DNA of 64,000 bases from JACCXM01 sp046328335 (GCA_046328335.1 JAXLWU010000025.1:10945-74944), one strand, 5' to 3'; shown: positions 25,573 through 34,857, counted from the first letter of the stretch. The notes: a model not told the origin generated them from the sequence alone. Numbers and translations are program-made.

Positions 25573-26523
25573 ACCGAACTCCGCTGGCGCCGCTGGGGCG
25601 ATCACCCGCAGCGCGCCCGGCCGGATCACGTACTCCACGGGGGTCAAACCCAGATCCCGCGAATCGGCGCGGCAGGGCAGGGGATGGACCCCTTCGATAC
25701 GCACCCGGGAGGTGCGCCAGGTGGCGGTCCTGGCGGTGAATTGGCGCCGGCCGAAGGCGATTGCCACGAAGTGACGGATCAACTCCGTCCGCGAAAAGCG
25801 CGAGAAGATCACGACGTCGAGTTTGCCGTCGGTGACCTCCGCGGCCGGCGCGACGGTGAAGCCAAGGCCGGAGTACGGACCGTTCGCCACCGCTACCGCC
25901 AGCGCGCGCGTGGTCAGCACCCGGTCATCCAGATGGAGGATCATCCGCGAGGGCCGGTAACGCAGCAGCGTCCAGAGCGCGGCCCCGAGCGATTGGTAAT
26001 GTCCGGCGTCGACCTTCTGCGCCTCGCGAAAGACGGCGGCGTTGAGCCCCACCGAGCCGCCCTCGAAAAAGATCTGTCCCTTTGCCTCGCCGACGTCGAT
26101 AAGGCGCGGTTCACCCGTAGCCAGGATCTGCGCTGCCCCCTCCAGATCGCGTGGAATATCGAGCATGCGCGCGATGTTCATCACGCTGCCGAGGGGGAGG
26201 ATGCCGAGGGCCGTATTGGTATCGAGCAGTTCGCGGGCGACCGTGCCGACCGTGCCATCCCCACCCGCGGCCACCACCACGTCGTAGCGCTGGGCGACCG
26301 CGTCGCGCGTCGCGGCGATGGCATCCTCTTCGGAGGCGGTTTCGACAATCTCCTCGACGAAGGCGGGCAGGTGCCGGGCGATGACCTCACGCACGGCGTC
26401 CCCGGCGGCGGTATTCGTCGGCAAGCCTCCCTTGCTCCCCGAATTGGGGTTGACCAGAATGCGCACTCGTGATGGTTGGGAACGCCTTTCTAATTCAACC
26501 AGACCGTTCGCCTCTCTACTCAT
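25570..26523 (-). CDS. Diacylglycerol/lipid kinase family protein (YegS/BmrU-like)
   Basis: 317 residues. 'RVRILVNPNSGSKGG' at 19-33, the ATP-binding 'VVAAGGDGTVGTVARELL' with GGDGT at 87-91, and 'LGILPLGSVMNIARMLDIPR' are the DAGK catalytic-domain signatures. The second domain ('ALAVAVANGPYSGLGFTVAP' and 'DGKLDVVIF') is typical of YegS/BmrU. These enzymes phosphorylate diacylglycerol, sphingoid or related lipids at the membrane surface. 'LGSVMN' replaces the usual 'LGTaND', a mild deviation. The ribosome site for ATG 26523 is poor, and the TAG stop lies in the terminal bases of a family C repeat. Confidence 0.88.
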   Translation of the reverse strand: MSREANGLVELERRSQPSRVRILVNPNSGSKGGLPTNTAAGDAVREVIARHLPAFVEEIVETASEEDAIAATRDAVAQRYDVVVAAGGDGTVGTVARELLDTNTALGILPLGSVMNIARMLDIPRDLEGAAQILATGEPRLIDVGEAKGQIFFEGGSVGLNAAVFREAQKVDAGHYQSLGAALWTLLRYRPSRMILHLDDRVLTTRALAVAVANGPYSGLGFTVAPAAEVTDGKLDVVIFSRFSRTELIRHFVAIAFGRRQFTARTATWRTSRVRIEGVHPLPCRADSRDLGLTPVEYVIRPGALRVIAPAAPAEFG

Positions 26524-26605
26524 AAACTACTAGCGAGCCGACGAACGCTTGGTCCTTGAAGGCAATGGATCGTACTCATCCGTTCTACTGAAGTAGTGGA
26601 GCACT

Positions 26606-27034
26606 CTAGTGCTCAACGAGGATAAGGAGAGCAGATAGTTGTTCTTCGGTCGCACTATCAATCCATTTGGCGACTCTATAAGCCAACCCGTCACTAGGAG
26701 GGAAGATGATGCTATTCGGTTCGGGTGGCGCCTGCAACGCTCGCCTACGGTTGGCCCCCCGGCCCTCGCCAGCAAGATCGAGTAGATACCCCCGCGGAAA
26801 GCCGTAGAGTTCGTCTAGCACGGCGAGCGCGGCGGCGTCGGGTGCTTGCACCTTCCCGCGCTCCCACGCCGACAGCGACCCCTGCCGGAGATTGGTCCCC
26901 AACCGCTCGTTGATGTAGTCGATGACCTTCTGTTGGGACAGCTTGCGCTTCGTACGCTCCCGATACAACACTTCACCCAGCGACTCGGGCGGCGGTGGTA
27001 CTGTGTAGACGCGACGTGGAGACCCGCCGGACAT
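26606..27034 (-). CDS. XRE-family helix-turn-helix regulator
   Basis: 142 residues. An HTH of the Cro/CI type spans about 18-75 ('LGEVLYRERTKRKLSQQKVI', then 'SLSAWERGKVQAPDAAALAV'), followed by a Pro-rich linker and a helical C-terminal tail. No peptidase or cupin domain is attached. ATG 27034 has a perfect GGGAGGAAGCC site. It lies in an AT-richer patch next to sequence without genes, fitting a stray repressor from a mobile element. Its target is unknown and no operator is evident. Confidence 0.82.
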   Translation of the reverse strand: MSGGSPRRVYTVPPPPESLGEVLYRERTKRKLSQQKVIDYINERLGTNLRQGSLSAWERGKVQAPDAAALAVLDELYGFPRGYLLDLAGEGRGANRRRALQAPPEPNSIIFPPSDGLAYRVAKWIDSATEEQLSALLILVEH

Positions 27035-27423
27035 GGCTTCCTCCCGAAGGCCCGAACTTGATCATTGCATCATTTGAATGCCCAATCTGACACAAGCGCT
27101 GCCCATAGTACGCGAGCAGTGTCTTGAAGTGGTATCGAAAAAGTGCCCAGTGGATCTTGATTGGTTCGCTTATTGGCACGGGTGTATTGAGGATGCACCC
27201 GCGAGATGCTCGCTCCGATGTTGCCGCTCTCGTCAAAGTTGCATTTTCGTAAGCCGTGCTGCCGAGACGGGACACGCCGAGTATGACCTACGCTCCCTCG
27301 CCGATGAATTCTTTCACAACTAAACCGCAAAGGACCAAGGGAGCATCCTCATAGCGCAACGAATGCGGGAAAGAGCAAGACCTCATACCGCATGCCAATA
27401 GAGTGAGCGAGACGCATTCCATC
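27035..27423. other. AT-richer intergenic region
   Basis: About 390 bp. Short open frames exist on both strands (for example 27078-27323 on the plus strand), but none has a ribosome site or recognisable sequence. No repeat copies were found. Confidence 0.35.
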
Positions 27424-27429
27424 TATAAT
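27424..27429 (+). promoter_or_regulatory. -10 element giving a probably leaderless mRNA
   Basis: A perfect TATAAT ends 8 bases before the ATG at 27438, so transcription would start at or next to the initiation codon. No -35 match and no ribosome site (CGCGGGCC) precede the ATG. Confidence 0.5.
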
Positions 27430-27437
27430 CGCGGGCC

Positions 27438-28478
27438 ATGCGCGGCGATCCGGAACAGGCGCCGGACGCCCCGGCGAGCCCCGAGGCGCCCCAGCCAGAA
27501 CCGAAGCGAAAACTGATCTTCCACCGGCTGGCGTTGGCCCAGGCGGTGCTGCTGGTGATCATGGTCATTTTCGCGCTGCCCCTCGCGCTGCGCAGCATGA
27601 ACACCACCCTCTTCAATCGCGAGGCCCGCACGCTCTACAACTTTCCTGCCGAAACAATCGTCCCCGCCATCACCGAAGATCTCGACACGGGTACGATCAG
27701 TTTTCTCAACTTCGCGGCGGTGGATATCGACGAGGCCGCCGGAAGCATCACCTTCGCCGTCTCCGGTCACCGCCTGTGCGGCGCCACCTGCCCGACGTTG
27801 ACCTTCACTTTGGTGTCGCTCGACGACGATGCGAACGTACGGCGGGCGCTGCCGCCCTCCGCGACGATCACACTGCAACCGGACGAGACCGTTTTTACTC
27901 ACACCGCGGTACTCCCGATTCGCGGCCAGCCCAGTCTCTACCCGTTCGATGACTACGATCTCTGGCTCGGGGTGGCGGGCACGGTCAATCAGAATGGGAC
28001 GCCGGTGGAACTGACCGAGTCAATGCTGGCCAACCACGCCGTCATCACGACCCAGAATCAACTGCGGGACTACACCATGGATCCTCCCACGGCGATCGAT
28101 CCGGCCAAGGTGAGTTCGCCGATGGATCCGTATGACTTCATCGGCGTGGAGCGACTCGTCTTCGAGCGACCGGATCATCAGCAGATCCTGGCCGTGTTGC
28201 TGCTGATCCTGATCTCCAGTTCCGCGATCATCGCGGTCGCCCTGCGCGACATCTCCGATCTCGCCTTCGGCATCGGCAGTCTCGTGCTGGCGATCTGGGG
28301 GGTGCGCTCGGTGCTGGTGCCGAACCCGCTCCCGGTCGTCACCAGCGTCGATCTCGCGCTCTCGATCGTGATCCTCTTTGTCCTGCTCGGTCTGGCCGTG
28401 CGCGCCGCGATCTACTTCCGCGAGCAGAGCGGTCTCCCGCCGCTCACCTCTGGCTGGCGCCGCCACGATCGGTCGTAG
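27438..28478 (+). CDS. Membrane protein, DUF4436-like
   Basis: 346 residues. A cytosolic Pro-rich N-terminus is followed by one membrane helix ('ALAQAVLLVIMVIFALPLAL'), a large extracytoplasmic beta-rich domain (about 55-245) containing 'LYPFDDYDLWLGVAG' (a YPFD motif of the DUF4436 type) and three C-terminal helices ('ILAVLLLILISSSAIIAVAL' onward). Function unknown. The gene appears to be transcribed without a leader from the TATAAT at 27424. It follows the AT-richer accessory patch but has the normal GC-rich codon choice of the chromosome. Confidence 0.75.
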   Translation: MRGDPEQAPDAPASPEAPQPEPKRKLIFHRLALAQAVLLVIMVIFALPLALRSMNTTLFNREARTLYNFPAETIVPAITEDLDTGTISFLNFAAVDIDEAAGSITFAVSGHRLCGATCPTLTFTLVSLDDDANVRRALPPSATITLQPDETVFTHTAVLPIRGQPSLYPFDDYDLWLGVAGTVNQNGTPVELTESMLANHAVITTQNQLRDYTMDPPTAIDPAKVSSPMDPYDFIGVERLVFERPDHQQILAVLLLILISSSAIIAVALRDISDLAFGIGSLVLAIWGVRSVLVPNPLPVVTSVDLALSIVILFVLLGLAVRAAIYFREQSGLPPLTSGWRRHDRS

Positions 28479-28740
28479 GGACGCCTTCGACCCGGAAGTG
28501 CGTTCCGGCCGCGTTCGGGTGACTGATTTGCCCGGTTCGATCTGACTGAGCGGTTCCAGAGGCCATGTGCACCAACGTGAAATGGCGTCGATTTGTCCCT
28601 CATGGACAGCGCGAAAGAATCTGGTTCTGTTCGCCACGCGAACTGAAGTGGTTGTTGCGTTCGCATACGTGACCTGATACGCTGCCGGTGGGACCAATTG
28701 CAGTCGCATATGGTGGGGAAACACCCCGAGGAGAGTGGTT

Positions 28741-30324
28741 GTGTCACGCTGCCCACAGCGGTTTTCTCGCCGGCAGTTCATGCAGTCCACGGGCGTCGGC
28801 GTTGGCGCCCTCGTGTTGAGCGGAGTGGCCGGTATCACCCCGTTTGGAATGACGGCGGCACAGGACGCGACCCCTGCCGCCGGAACCCCCGGCGGATCGC
28901 TGGTCGCGACAATCGTTTGCGGCGACATCAAGGGATTCCAGACGTGGCAGGATTCCACCGCCTGCGAGTACGAGGTCTGGAGCGCGGTGTTCGATACGCT
29001 GACCGAGTACGATCAGGAGTACAACCTCACGGGCGCCATTTTCGAGTCTTGGGAATCGCCGGACGCCAAGACCTGGACGTTCAAGGTTCGCCAGGGAGTG
29101 CAGTGGCACGATGGCAAGCCGCTCGTCGCCCAGGACGTGATCGACTACTTCGACACTGTCCTTGCGCCCGATTCCGGCGCGGCGAGCAATGTCAGCGGTT
29201 CCCTCACCGGCGCGACCTACGAGGCGCCGGACGACGCGACGGTGAAACTCGTCCTGGCCGAGGCAAACGCGGCCATCCTCGACGACTTCACCTCGCACTG
29301 GCTGGTGCGAACGTCCGATTTCGACGAGGCCAAGCCGATTGGCACCGGACCGTTCACATTCGGCTCGTGGGAACGTAACCTGCAGATTACGTACGCGAAG
29401 AATCCCAACTACTGGAAGCCGGGGCTCCCCTATCTGGATGAACTCACGCTGCGCATGGTGCCGGATCAGGACCAGGCCATCAATCTACTGGTTTCCGGTG
29501 AAGTGCAGGCGATCGCCAGCGTCAATTTCCCCCGGGTCGCCGAACTGCAAGCCAATCCCGCGGTGCAGATTCTCGACGTGCCCGAACCGTACCGGCTGGC
29601 GTTCCACTATCTCCTGACCAAGACAGATGCCGCGCCCTGGGACAACCCATCGGTGCGCCGCGCCCTCAATCACGCGGTCGATCGCGAAGCACTGTTGGCG
29701 GCAACGCTCGGACTGGGCGAAATTCGCTCGAACCCGGTTGCTGGCGGCAGCTGGGCGTTCAATCCGGATGCCCCGTCTTACAACACCCGCGATCTGGTTC
29801 AGGCCAAGGCGTTGATGGCCGAGGCGGGGTATGCGGAGGGGGCGCCGGCGTTCAAGACCACGCTCAAGTACTGGAAAGAGTGGGCGCAAATGCCCCAGAT
29901 TGCGCAGATCGTCCAAGCCAACCTCGCCGACATTGGAATCGAGGTCGAACTCCAGTTGCTGGAAATTGGACAATGGGTGCAGACTGTTGCCTACGATCTG
30001 GACTACGAAATGGCGCTCACGGCGCTGGTGCCTCGCTGGGATCCAAGCGACCAGATCGGCAACGCCTACAAGACCGACGATGGTCAGGCATTGCTTTGGA
30101 AGAACGCCGACTTCGACGAGGCGTTTGCGGCGGGCGGGGTGACCGCCGACGAGGCGGCCCGCGCCGAGGCTTACTTCCGCTGCCAGGAGATCGCGCTGAC
30201 CGAGTGCCCCGGAACCGTGCTCAATGGCGCGCCGATCTTCTCGGCCGCCGCCGCTGGCGTGACCGGCGTCATCCAGCACAACCGTGGCTATCAACTCTTC
30301 TCTCAGGCATCGGTTACGTCATAG
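28741..30324 (+). CDS. ABC transporter substrate-binding protein, family 5 (Dpp/Opp-like)
   Basis: 527 residues. A Tat leader ('SRRQFMQSTGVGVGALVLSG') is followed by the SBP_bac_5 fold: 'SWESPDAKTWTFKVRQGVQW', 'GTGPFTFGSWERN' and 'VRRALNHAVDREALLAATLG'. It captures peptides or other oligomeric or amide solutes outside the membrane and hands them to the two permeases that follow. GTG 28741 is chosen because CGAGGAGA is 7-8 bases upstream; GTG 28735 is too close to it. A 16-bp hairpin separates it from the permeases, fitting the usual higher expression of binding protein. Confidence 0.9.
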   Translation: MSRCPQRFSRRQFMQSTGVGVGALVLSGVAGITPFGMTAAQDATPAAGTPGGSLVATIVCGDIKGFQTWQDSTACEYEVWSAVFDTLTEYDQEYNLTGAIFESWESPDAKTWTFKVRQGVQWHDGKPLVAQDVIDYFDTVLAPDSGAASNVSGSLTGATYEAPDDATVKLVLAEANAAILDDFTSHWLVRTSDFDEAKPIGTGPFTFGSWERNLQITYAKNPNYWKPGLPYLDELTLRMVPDQDQAINLLVSGEVQAIASVNFPRVAELQANPAVQILDVPEPYRLAFHYLLTKTDAAPWDNPSVRRALNHAVDREALLAATLGLGEIRSNPVAGGSWAFNPDAPSYNTRDLVQAKALMAEAGYAEGAPAFKTTLKYWKEWAQMPQIAQIVQANLADIGIEVELQLLEIGQWVQTVAYDLDYEMALTALVPRWDPSDQIGNAYKTDDGQALLWKNADFDEAFAAGGVTADEAARAEAYFRCQEIALTECPGTVLNGAPIFSAAAAGVTGVIQHNRGYQLFSQASVTS

Positions 30325-30346
30325 CGACGTCACGGACAAATCGCGT

Positions 30347-30386
30347 GCGTCCTGGGTCCTCAGTCGCCATTGAGGACCCAGGACGC
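30347..30386 (+). terminator. Intra-operon hairpin after the binding-protein gene
   Basis: A perfect 16-bp stem GCGTCCTGGGTCCTCA with its complement, 8-nt loop, 22 bases after the stop. No T-run follows, so it more likely protects or attenuates the mRNA than fully terminates it. Confidence 0.6.
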
Positions 30387-30457
30387 GCCGTCATGATTCC
30401 TCGAACGTGGTCACGATCCGTCGTGCCCTGCGTAGACACCGCTGATTCGGAGTCGTC

Positions 30458-31402
30458 ATGGGCCGGTATGTCGCCCGACGCCTGATCCAGATGATTCCCG
30501 TCCTGATCCTGGTGATGGCGCTGGTCTTTGTCGTGTTTCGGCTCATCCCGGGCGATCCCGCGCAACTCATGCTTGGCTCGAACCCCAATCCGGAGTCGCT
30601 CGCGGCGTTGCGGGAGAAAATGGGGCTCGATCAGCCGATCCCGGAGCAGTTTGCGCGGTGGTTGGGCGCGGCCCTGCGCGGCGACTTCGGGACCTCGCGC
30701 ATTGACGATCAGTCCGTGCTGAAACTGGTGCTGGCGAAATTCCCGATCACCCTCGAACTCGCGTTGGTGGCGATGATCATCGGCTGCGCGCTGGGAATTC
30801 CGGCCGGCGTGGTGGCCGCGGTACGGCGTGACTCCTGGACCGATCTGTTTGTCCGCGTGGCAGGACTGTTCGGCTTCTCGGTCCCCAATTACTGGCTGGC
30901 GATTCTGCTGGTGATCGTCTTCTCCCTCAAACTCGGCTGGGTCCCTCCCGCCGGTTACACCCCGCCCTCGAAGGACCTCGGCGCGCACCTTCGATACCTG
31001 GCGCTTCCCGCCTTGACGATGGCCCTGCCCATCGCGGCCGAGCAGATGCGTTTCCTGCGCGCGAGCATGCTCGACGTGATTCACCAGGATTACGTGCGAA
31101 CCGCCCGGGCCAAGGGGTTGCCACCACGCGTGGTGGTGGTCAACCACGCGCTCAAGAACGCGATGATTCCCTTTCTCACCATCTCCGGGCTCCAGTTCGG
31201 ATTCCTCCTCGGCGGTTCCGTCGTCATCGAGCAGATTTTCAGTTGGCCGGGGGTCGGCTGGTTGACCTACCAGTCGATTCAGTCCCGTGACTATGCCGTC
31301 GTCCAGGGCGCCGTCCTGCTCAGCGCCATCGGGTTTCTGCTCATCAACCTCCTGGTCGATCTCGGCTACTCCGTGCTCGACCCGCGCATTCGCCTCCGCT
31401 GA
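30458..31402 (+). CDS. ABC transporter permease, DppB-like
   Basis: 314 residues with six membrane helices. Family landmarks: the N-terminal 'RRLIQMIPVLILVMALVFVV', 'IPGDPAQLMLG', and the EAA-type loop 'DYVRTARAKGLPPRVVVVNH' that contacts the ATPases. It pairs with the next gene to form the membrane channel. ATG 30458 has CGGAGTCGTC. Its stop TGA overlaps the next ATG (TGATG), so the two permeases are translationally coupled. Confidence 0.92.
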   Translation: MGRYVARRLIQMIPVLILVMALVFVVFRLIPGDPAQLMLGSNPNPESLAALREKMGLDQPIPEQFARWLGAALRGDFGTSRIDDQSVLKLVLAKFPITLELALVAMIIGCALGIPAGVVAAVRRDSWTDLFVRVAGLFGFSVPNYWLAILLVIVFSLKLGWVPPAGYTPPSKDLGAHLRYLALPALTMALPIAAEQMRFLRASMLDVIHQDYVRTARAKGLPPRVVVVNHALKNAMIPFLTISGLQFGFLLGGSVVIEQIFSWPGVGWLTYQSIQSRDYAVVQGAVLLSAIGFLLINLLVDLGYSVLDPRIRLR

Positions 31403-32322
31403 TGGCAGCGCTCAGCGGGCAAGGAATCTCCCAACAGCCACAAGCAGCGCCCTCGCTCGCGGTGGAGCCGGCTTCCCGCCGGCGAGCGCGGCCTGGACTC
31501 CTCCGCTTGCTGCTGTCCCGCAAGTCCTCGGCGATCGGTCTCGTCATCTGCCTTGTCGTGCTGGTGTGCGCCATCTTCGCTCCGGTCCTGGCGCCCTACG
31601 ATCCCCTCGCGATTGCGCCGGTCGACATCCTGAAGCGGCCCTCGGCGGCGCATTGGCTCGGCACCGATGAACTCGGGCGTGATGTCTTCAGCCGCATCCT
31701 CTTCGGCGCGCGCATCTCGGTGACGGTCGGCGCTATCGCAATTGCCATCGCGATCGTCTGTGGTGTCGTCTTCGGAATGTTGAGCGGCTACTACGGCGGC
31801 GCGATCGATAGCGCCACAATGCGCGTGATGGACGCGCTGGCGGCATTCCCCGCCGTGCTCCTCGCCCTGGCGATCCTCTCCGCGCTTGGCCCCGGAATCC
31901 GCAACGCGACCATCGCGGTTGGCATCGTCTATGTACCGGCATTCTCGCGAGTCATGCGGGGCAGCGTGCTGACCGTCAAGCAGAATGAATATGTAGAAGC
32001 GGCGGCGGCAGCGGGCGCGACCACGCCATATCTGATGCGGCGCGCCATCCTGCCCAACTGCCTCTCACCCCTGCTCGTTCATGCGTCGATCGGCTTTGCG
32101 AACGCAATCATCGTCGAGGCCGCGCTCGGCTTTCTCGGACTGGGGACGCAGCCGCCGACGCCGTCCTGGGGCATGATGCTCAACGATGGCCGGCAATTCC
32201 TGGGACAGAACGTCTGGTATTCGATCTCGGCAGGCGCCGCCATCTTCATCAGCGTCCTCGGGTTGAACTTGCTCGGAGACGGGCTTCGTGATGCGTTGGA
32301 TCCGCGGCTGCAGAAGGCGTAG
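31402..32322 (+). CDS. ABC transporter permease, DppC-like
   Basis: 306 residues. The N-terminal cytosolic extension is Pro/Arg-rich. 'WLGTDELGRDVFSRILFGAR' is the DppC-type motif, and the EAA loop is 'EYVEAAAAAGATTPYLMRRA'. Six helices follow the usual pattern, ending with 'GLNLLGDGLRDALDPRLQK'. No DppD or DppF ATPase follows; the next genes are enzymes, so the transporter must borrow ATPases from another locus or be fed by a shared one. Confidence 0.92.
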   Translation: MAALSGQGISQQPQAAPSLAVEPASRRRARPGLLRLLLSRKSSAIGLVICLVVLVCAIFAPVLAPYDPLAIAPVDILKRPSAAHWLGTDELGRDVFSRILFGARISVTVGAIAIAIAIVCGVVFGMLSGYYGGAIDSATMRVMDALAAFPAVLLALAILSALGPGIRNATIAVGIVYVPAFSRVMRGSVLTVKQNEYVEAAAAAGATTPYLMRRAILPNCLSPLLVHASIGFANAIIVEAALGFLGLGTQPPTPSWGMMLNDGRQFLGQNVWYSISAGAAIFISVLGLNLLGDGLRDALDPRLQKA

Positions 32323-32361
32323 ACCGGGCAGGCGCTCGGCGAGAGAGGGGGAGGATCACCG

Positions 32362-33351
32362 ATGAAAGTGCTTGTATCGGGTGTGACGGGGCGGGTTGGG
32401 AAGCGCCTGGCCGCCGCGCTGATCGAACGGGGCGACGAGGTGCGCGGCCTGGTGTTGCCGGAGGATTCCGGCGCGGCGGCGGTGCAGGCGCTGGGCGTGG
32501 AGTGTCTGGAAGGGAATCTGCGCGATTCCGAGGTGGCTACCATGGCCGTGGCCGATGTCGATGTCGTCGTTCACCTCGGCGCGGCGATGCTCTGGGGCAG
32601 CAACGAGCACAACCAGGCGCTGTTTGAGGACAACCTGCGCGGTACGTTCAATCTGGCCAACGCGGCCGCGGCCCGTGGCGGGCTTCACCGCTTCGTCCTG
32701 GCGAGCAGCGACGAAGTCTATCCTTCGCTCTTCGCCCGCTATCTGCCGATCGACGAGAACCATCCGACCAAGCCATACAGCTTCTACGGCCTGACCAAGG
32801 TTGCTGGTGAGGAGTTGCTCCACTACTACCACCGGGCGGAAGATCTGCCGATTGCCATCGCCCGGTTCGCGCTCGTGGCCCAGCCATGGGAAACGACCCG
32901 GCCCGGTGGTTGGCTAGGACGATTCCTCTTCCTCGAACCGATGCTGGGGATGATCGAGTTCCGCGCCGGCCGCGAGGCCGCCGACCAGGTGGCCCAACTC
33001 AACAAGGGAAACAACACCCTGTTGCTGGCCCGCGATGCGGAGGGGCAACCGTACATGTTCCACTTCTGCGATGTGCGCGATATCGTCCAGGGATTGCAGT
33101 TGCTCATTGACGAACCGGCGGCCGTCGGGGAAGCGTTCAATCTGAGCGGACCCGCGCCGTTCTCCTACGACACGGTGATCCCCTACCTGGCCGAGCGGGC
33201 CGGATACCCGTGGGTCGAGGCGCGCATTCCCGGACCGCCGATCCGCATCCATCACAGCACCGCCAAGGCGCGCGCCCTCCTCGGGTACCTGCCGCAGTAC
33301 GACGTCTTTCGCTCGATCGACGACGGTTTGCGCGAGCCAAACGTGGAGTGA
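32362..33351 (+). CDS. NAD-dependent epimerase/dehydratase (extended SDR)
   Basis: 329 residues. The cofactor-binding 'MKVLVSGVTGRVGKRLAAAL' is at the N-terminus. The catalytic Ser lies in 'VLASSDEVYP' and the YxxxK pair in 'SFYGLTKVAGEEL'. Extended SDRs of this type act on nucleotide sugars or reduce keto groups, and the substrate is undetermined. ATG 32362 is preceded by AGGGGGAGGATCACCG. It is 40 bp behind the permeases and followed by two hydrolases on the same strand, so it probably belongs to the pathway served by the transporter. Confidence 0.88.
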   Translation: MKVLVSGVTGRVGKRLAAALIERGDEVRGLVLPEDSGAAAVQALGVECLEGNLRDSEVATMAVADVDVVVHLGAAMLWGSNEHNQALFEDNLRGTFNLANAAAARGGLHRFVLASSDEVYPSLFARYLPIDENHPTKPYSFYGLTKVAGEELLHYYHRAEDLPIAIARFALVAQPWETTRPGGWLGRFLFLEPMLGMIEFRAGREAADQVAQLNKGNNTLLLARDAEGQPYMFHFCDVRDIVQGLQLLIDEPAAVGEAFNLSGPAPFSYDTVIPYLAERAGYPWVEARIPGPPIRIHHSTAKARALLGYLPQYDVFRSIDDGLREPNVE

Positions 33352-33423
33352 TCAGCGCGAACGGGCTGGCTGGTGGGACATTCAGGCGCGAATGCGAGTC
33401 GCGTTCGGAGAGGAGAGCGGGTG

Positions 33424-34830
33424 ATGAGTCGCCAGGGGTTTCAGGCCGGAGTCGGCCGAGTCTCGATCACGCCGCCGTTGACCGCGCCGCACGCGGGCTG
33501 GGGCGCCCAGGTGCATGTGGTGCCGGATGGCGTCGAGGCCGATCTGTGGGCCACGGTGCTGGTCGTCGCCGATGGCGACACGATGGCGGCCTGGATCGAT
33601 CTCGATCTGGTGATCATCTCCCGGCCGGAGAGCGATGCCATCCGGGCTGCCGTGGCGGGGGCGCTCGATATCCCGCGGGAGGCGGTGCGGGTCTCGGTGA
33701 CGCACAACCACGCCGGGCCGCCGCCCAGCGCCTGGAACTGGGCCGGGCAGGGGCAGGAGGCGCTGGCCGGCTACTACGCCATGCTGCCGGAGTATGCCGC
33801 GGGCGCGGCGCGGCTGGCGCGGCAGAACCTGTGCCCGGCGCGGGTGGCGGTCGGCTCCGGCGAGAGCCGGGTCGCGGTCAACCGGCGGGAGACCGCCCCC
33901 GGCGGGCGTCCGGTGGTGGGGATCAACCCGGACGGCATCATCGATCCGCAGGTCTTCGTGTTGCGCATCGACAGCCGCGATGGCGATCCGCTCGCCGCGG
34001 TCGTCGGCTACACGATGCACCCGACCACCCTCGGTCCGGAGAGCCGGCTGATCAGTCCTGACTGGCCGGGTCATCTCAAGCGCACGGTCGAGATGCTGAC
34101 CGGCGCGACCTGTCTCTTCGCCCAGGGGGCGACGGGGAATGTCGGACCCGGTCCGGATGGCTTCACCGCCGATCTCGGAGTTGTCCGCCGCCTCGGGCGG
34201 CAGATCGGCTGCGAGGCGGCGCGGGTCTATTTCGGGCTCGAGCTTTCCGCCACCCGGCACCGGCACGACCGGGTCCAGGAGTCGGGAGCGCCGCTGAGCA
34301 TCTGGAAACGCGAGGCGGTCGACGCGGCGGAACCGGTGGTGCGGGTCGCCTCGCGCGAGATCGACCTGCCCGTCCTCCCGCAGCCGTCGCTGACCGAGGC
34401 GCGGGAGCGGGTCGCCGCGGCCCAGGCGCGGCTCGACGCGCTGCGCCAGGAGGGCGCGTTGGCGGCTGAAATCGAAGCGGCGACCTTCGTCGTCAAGCGG
34501 GCCAACATGGCTCTCTTCCGCGCCGAGACCTATGGTGGACGCGAGACGTTCCCGGTCGATCTCCACCTGCTCCAGATCGGCCCGGCCGTGCTGGTTGGCA
34601 TCGAAGGCGAACCGTTCGTCGAAATCGGATTGGCGGTGAAAGAGGGCTCACCGTGGCCGGCGACCTGGTTCGGCGGCTATATCGGGGGCTGGGCCGGGTA
34701 TATCGCCATGCCCGAGGCGTACGACGTCGGCGGCTACGAGGTCGAGACCTCGCCCTTCGCGCCGGACGCGGCCGAAGCGATGACGCAGGGTACGCTGGCG
34801 GCGCTCCGGGAATTCGCGGCGTCCGAGTAG
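33424..34830 (+). CDS. Neutral/alkaline ceramidase-like N-terminal-domain protein
   Basis: 468 residues matching the first domain of non-lysosomal ceramidases: 'AGVGRVSITPP' at the start, zinc-site 'VSVTHNHAGPPPS', and 'VVGYTMHPTTLGPESRLISP'. The segment corresponding to the nucleophile loop reads 'GATGNVGPGPDG', without the Ser of authentic ceramidases ('GDVSPN'), so a different amide or ester hydrolase activity is likely. No signal peptide is present, which also argues against a secreted ceramidase. ATG 33424 has GGAGAGGAGAGCGG. It lies between an epimerase and a zinc deacylase in the same operon. Confidence 0.82.
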   Translation: MSRQGFQAGVGRVSITPPLTAPHAGWGAQVHVVPDGVEADLWATVLVVADGDTMAAWIDLDLVIISRPESDAIRAAVAGALDIPREAVRVSVTHNHAGPPPSAWNWAGQGQEALAGYYAMLPEYAAGAARLARQNLCPARVAVGSGESRVAVNRRETAPGGRPVVGINPDGIIDPQVFVLRIDSRDGDPLAAVVGYTMHPTTLGPESRLISPDWPGHLKRTVEMLTGATCLFAQGATGNVGPGPDGFTADLGVVRRLGRQIGCEAARVYFGLELSATRHRHDRVQESGAPLSIWKREAVDAAEPVVRVASREIDLPVLPQPSLTEARERVAAAQARLDALRQEGALAAEIEAATFVVKRANMALFRAETYGGRETFPVDLHLLQIGPAVLVGIEGEPFVEIGLAVKEGSPWPATWFGGYIGGWAGYIAMPEAYDVGGYEVETSPFAPDAAEAMTQGTLAALREFAASE

Positions 34831-34857
34831 ACATGCCTCGTCTGTGGGGAGGAAACG

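Noticed and set aside
27078..27323. 81-codon plus-strand frame
   Set aside because: No ribosome site, no recognisable domain, competing frame on the other strand; not called.
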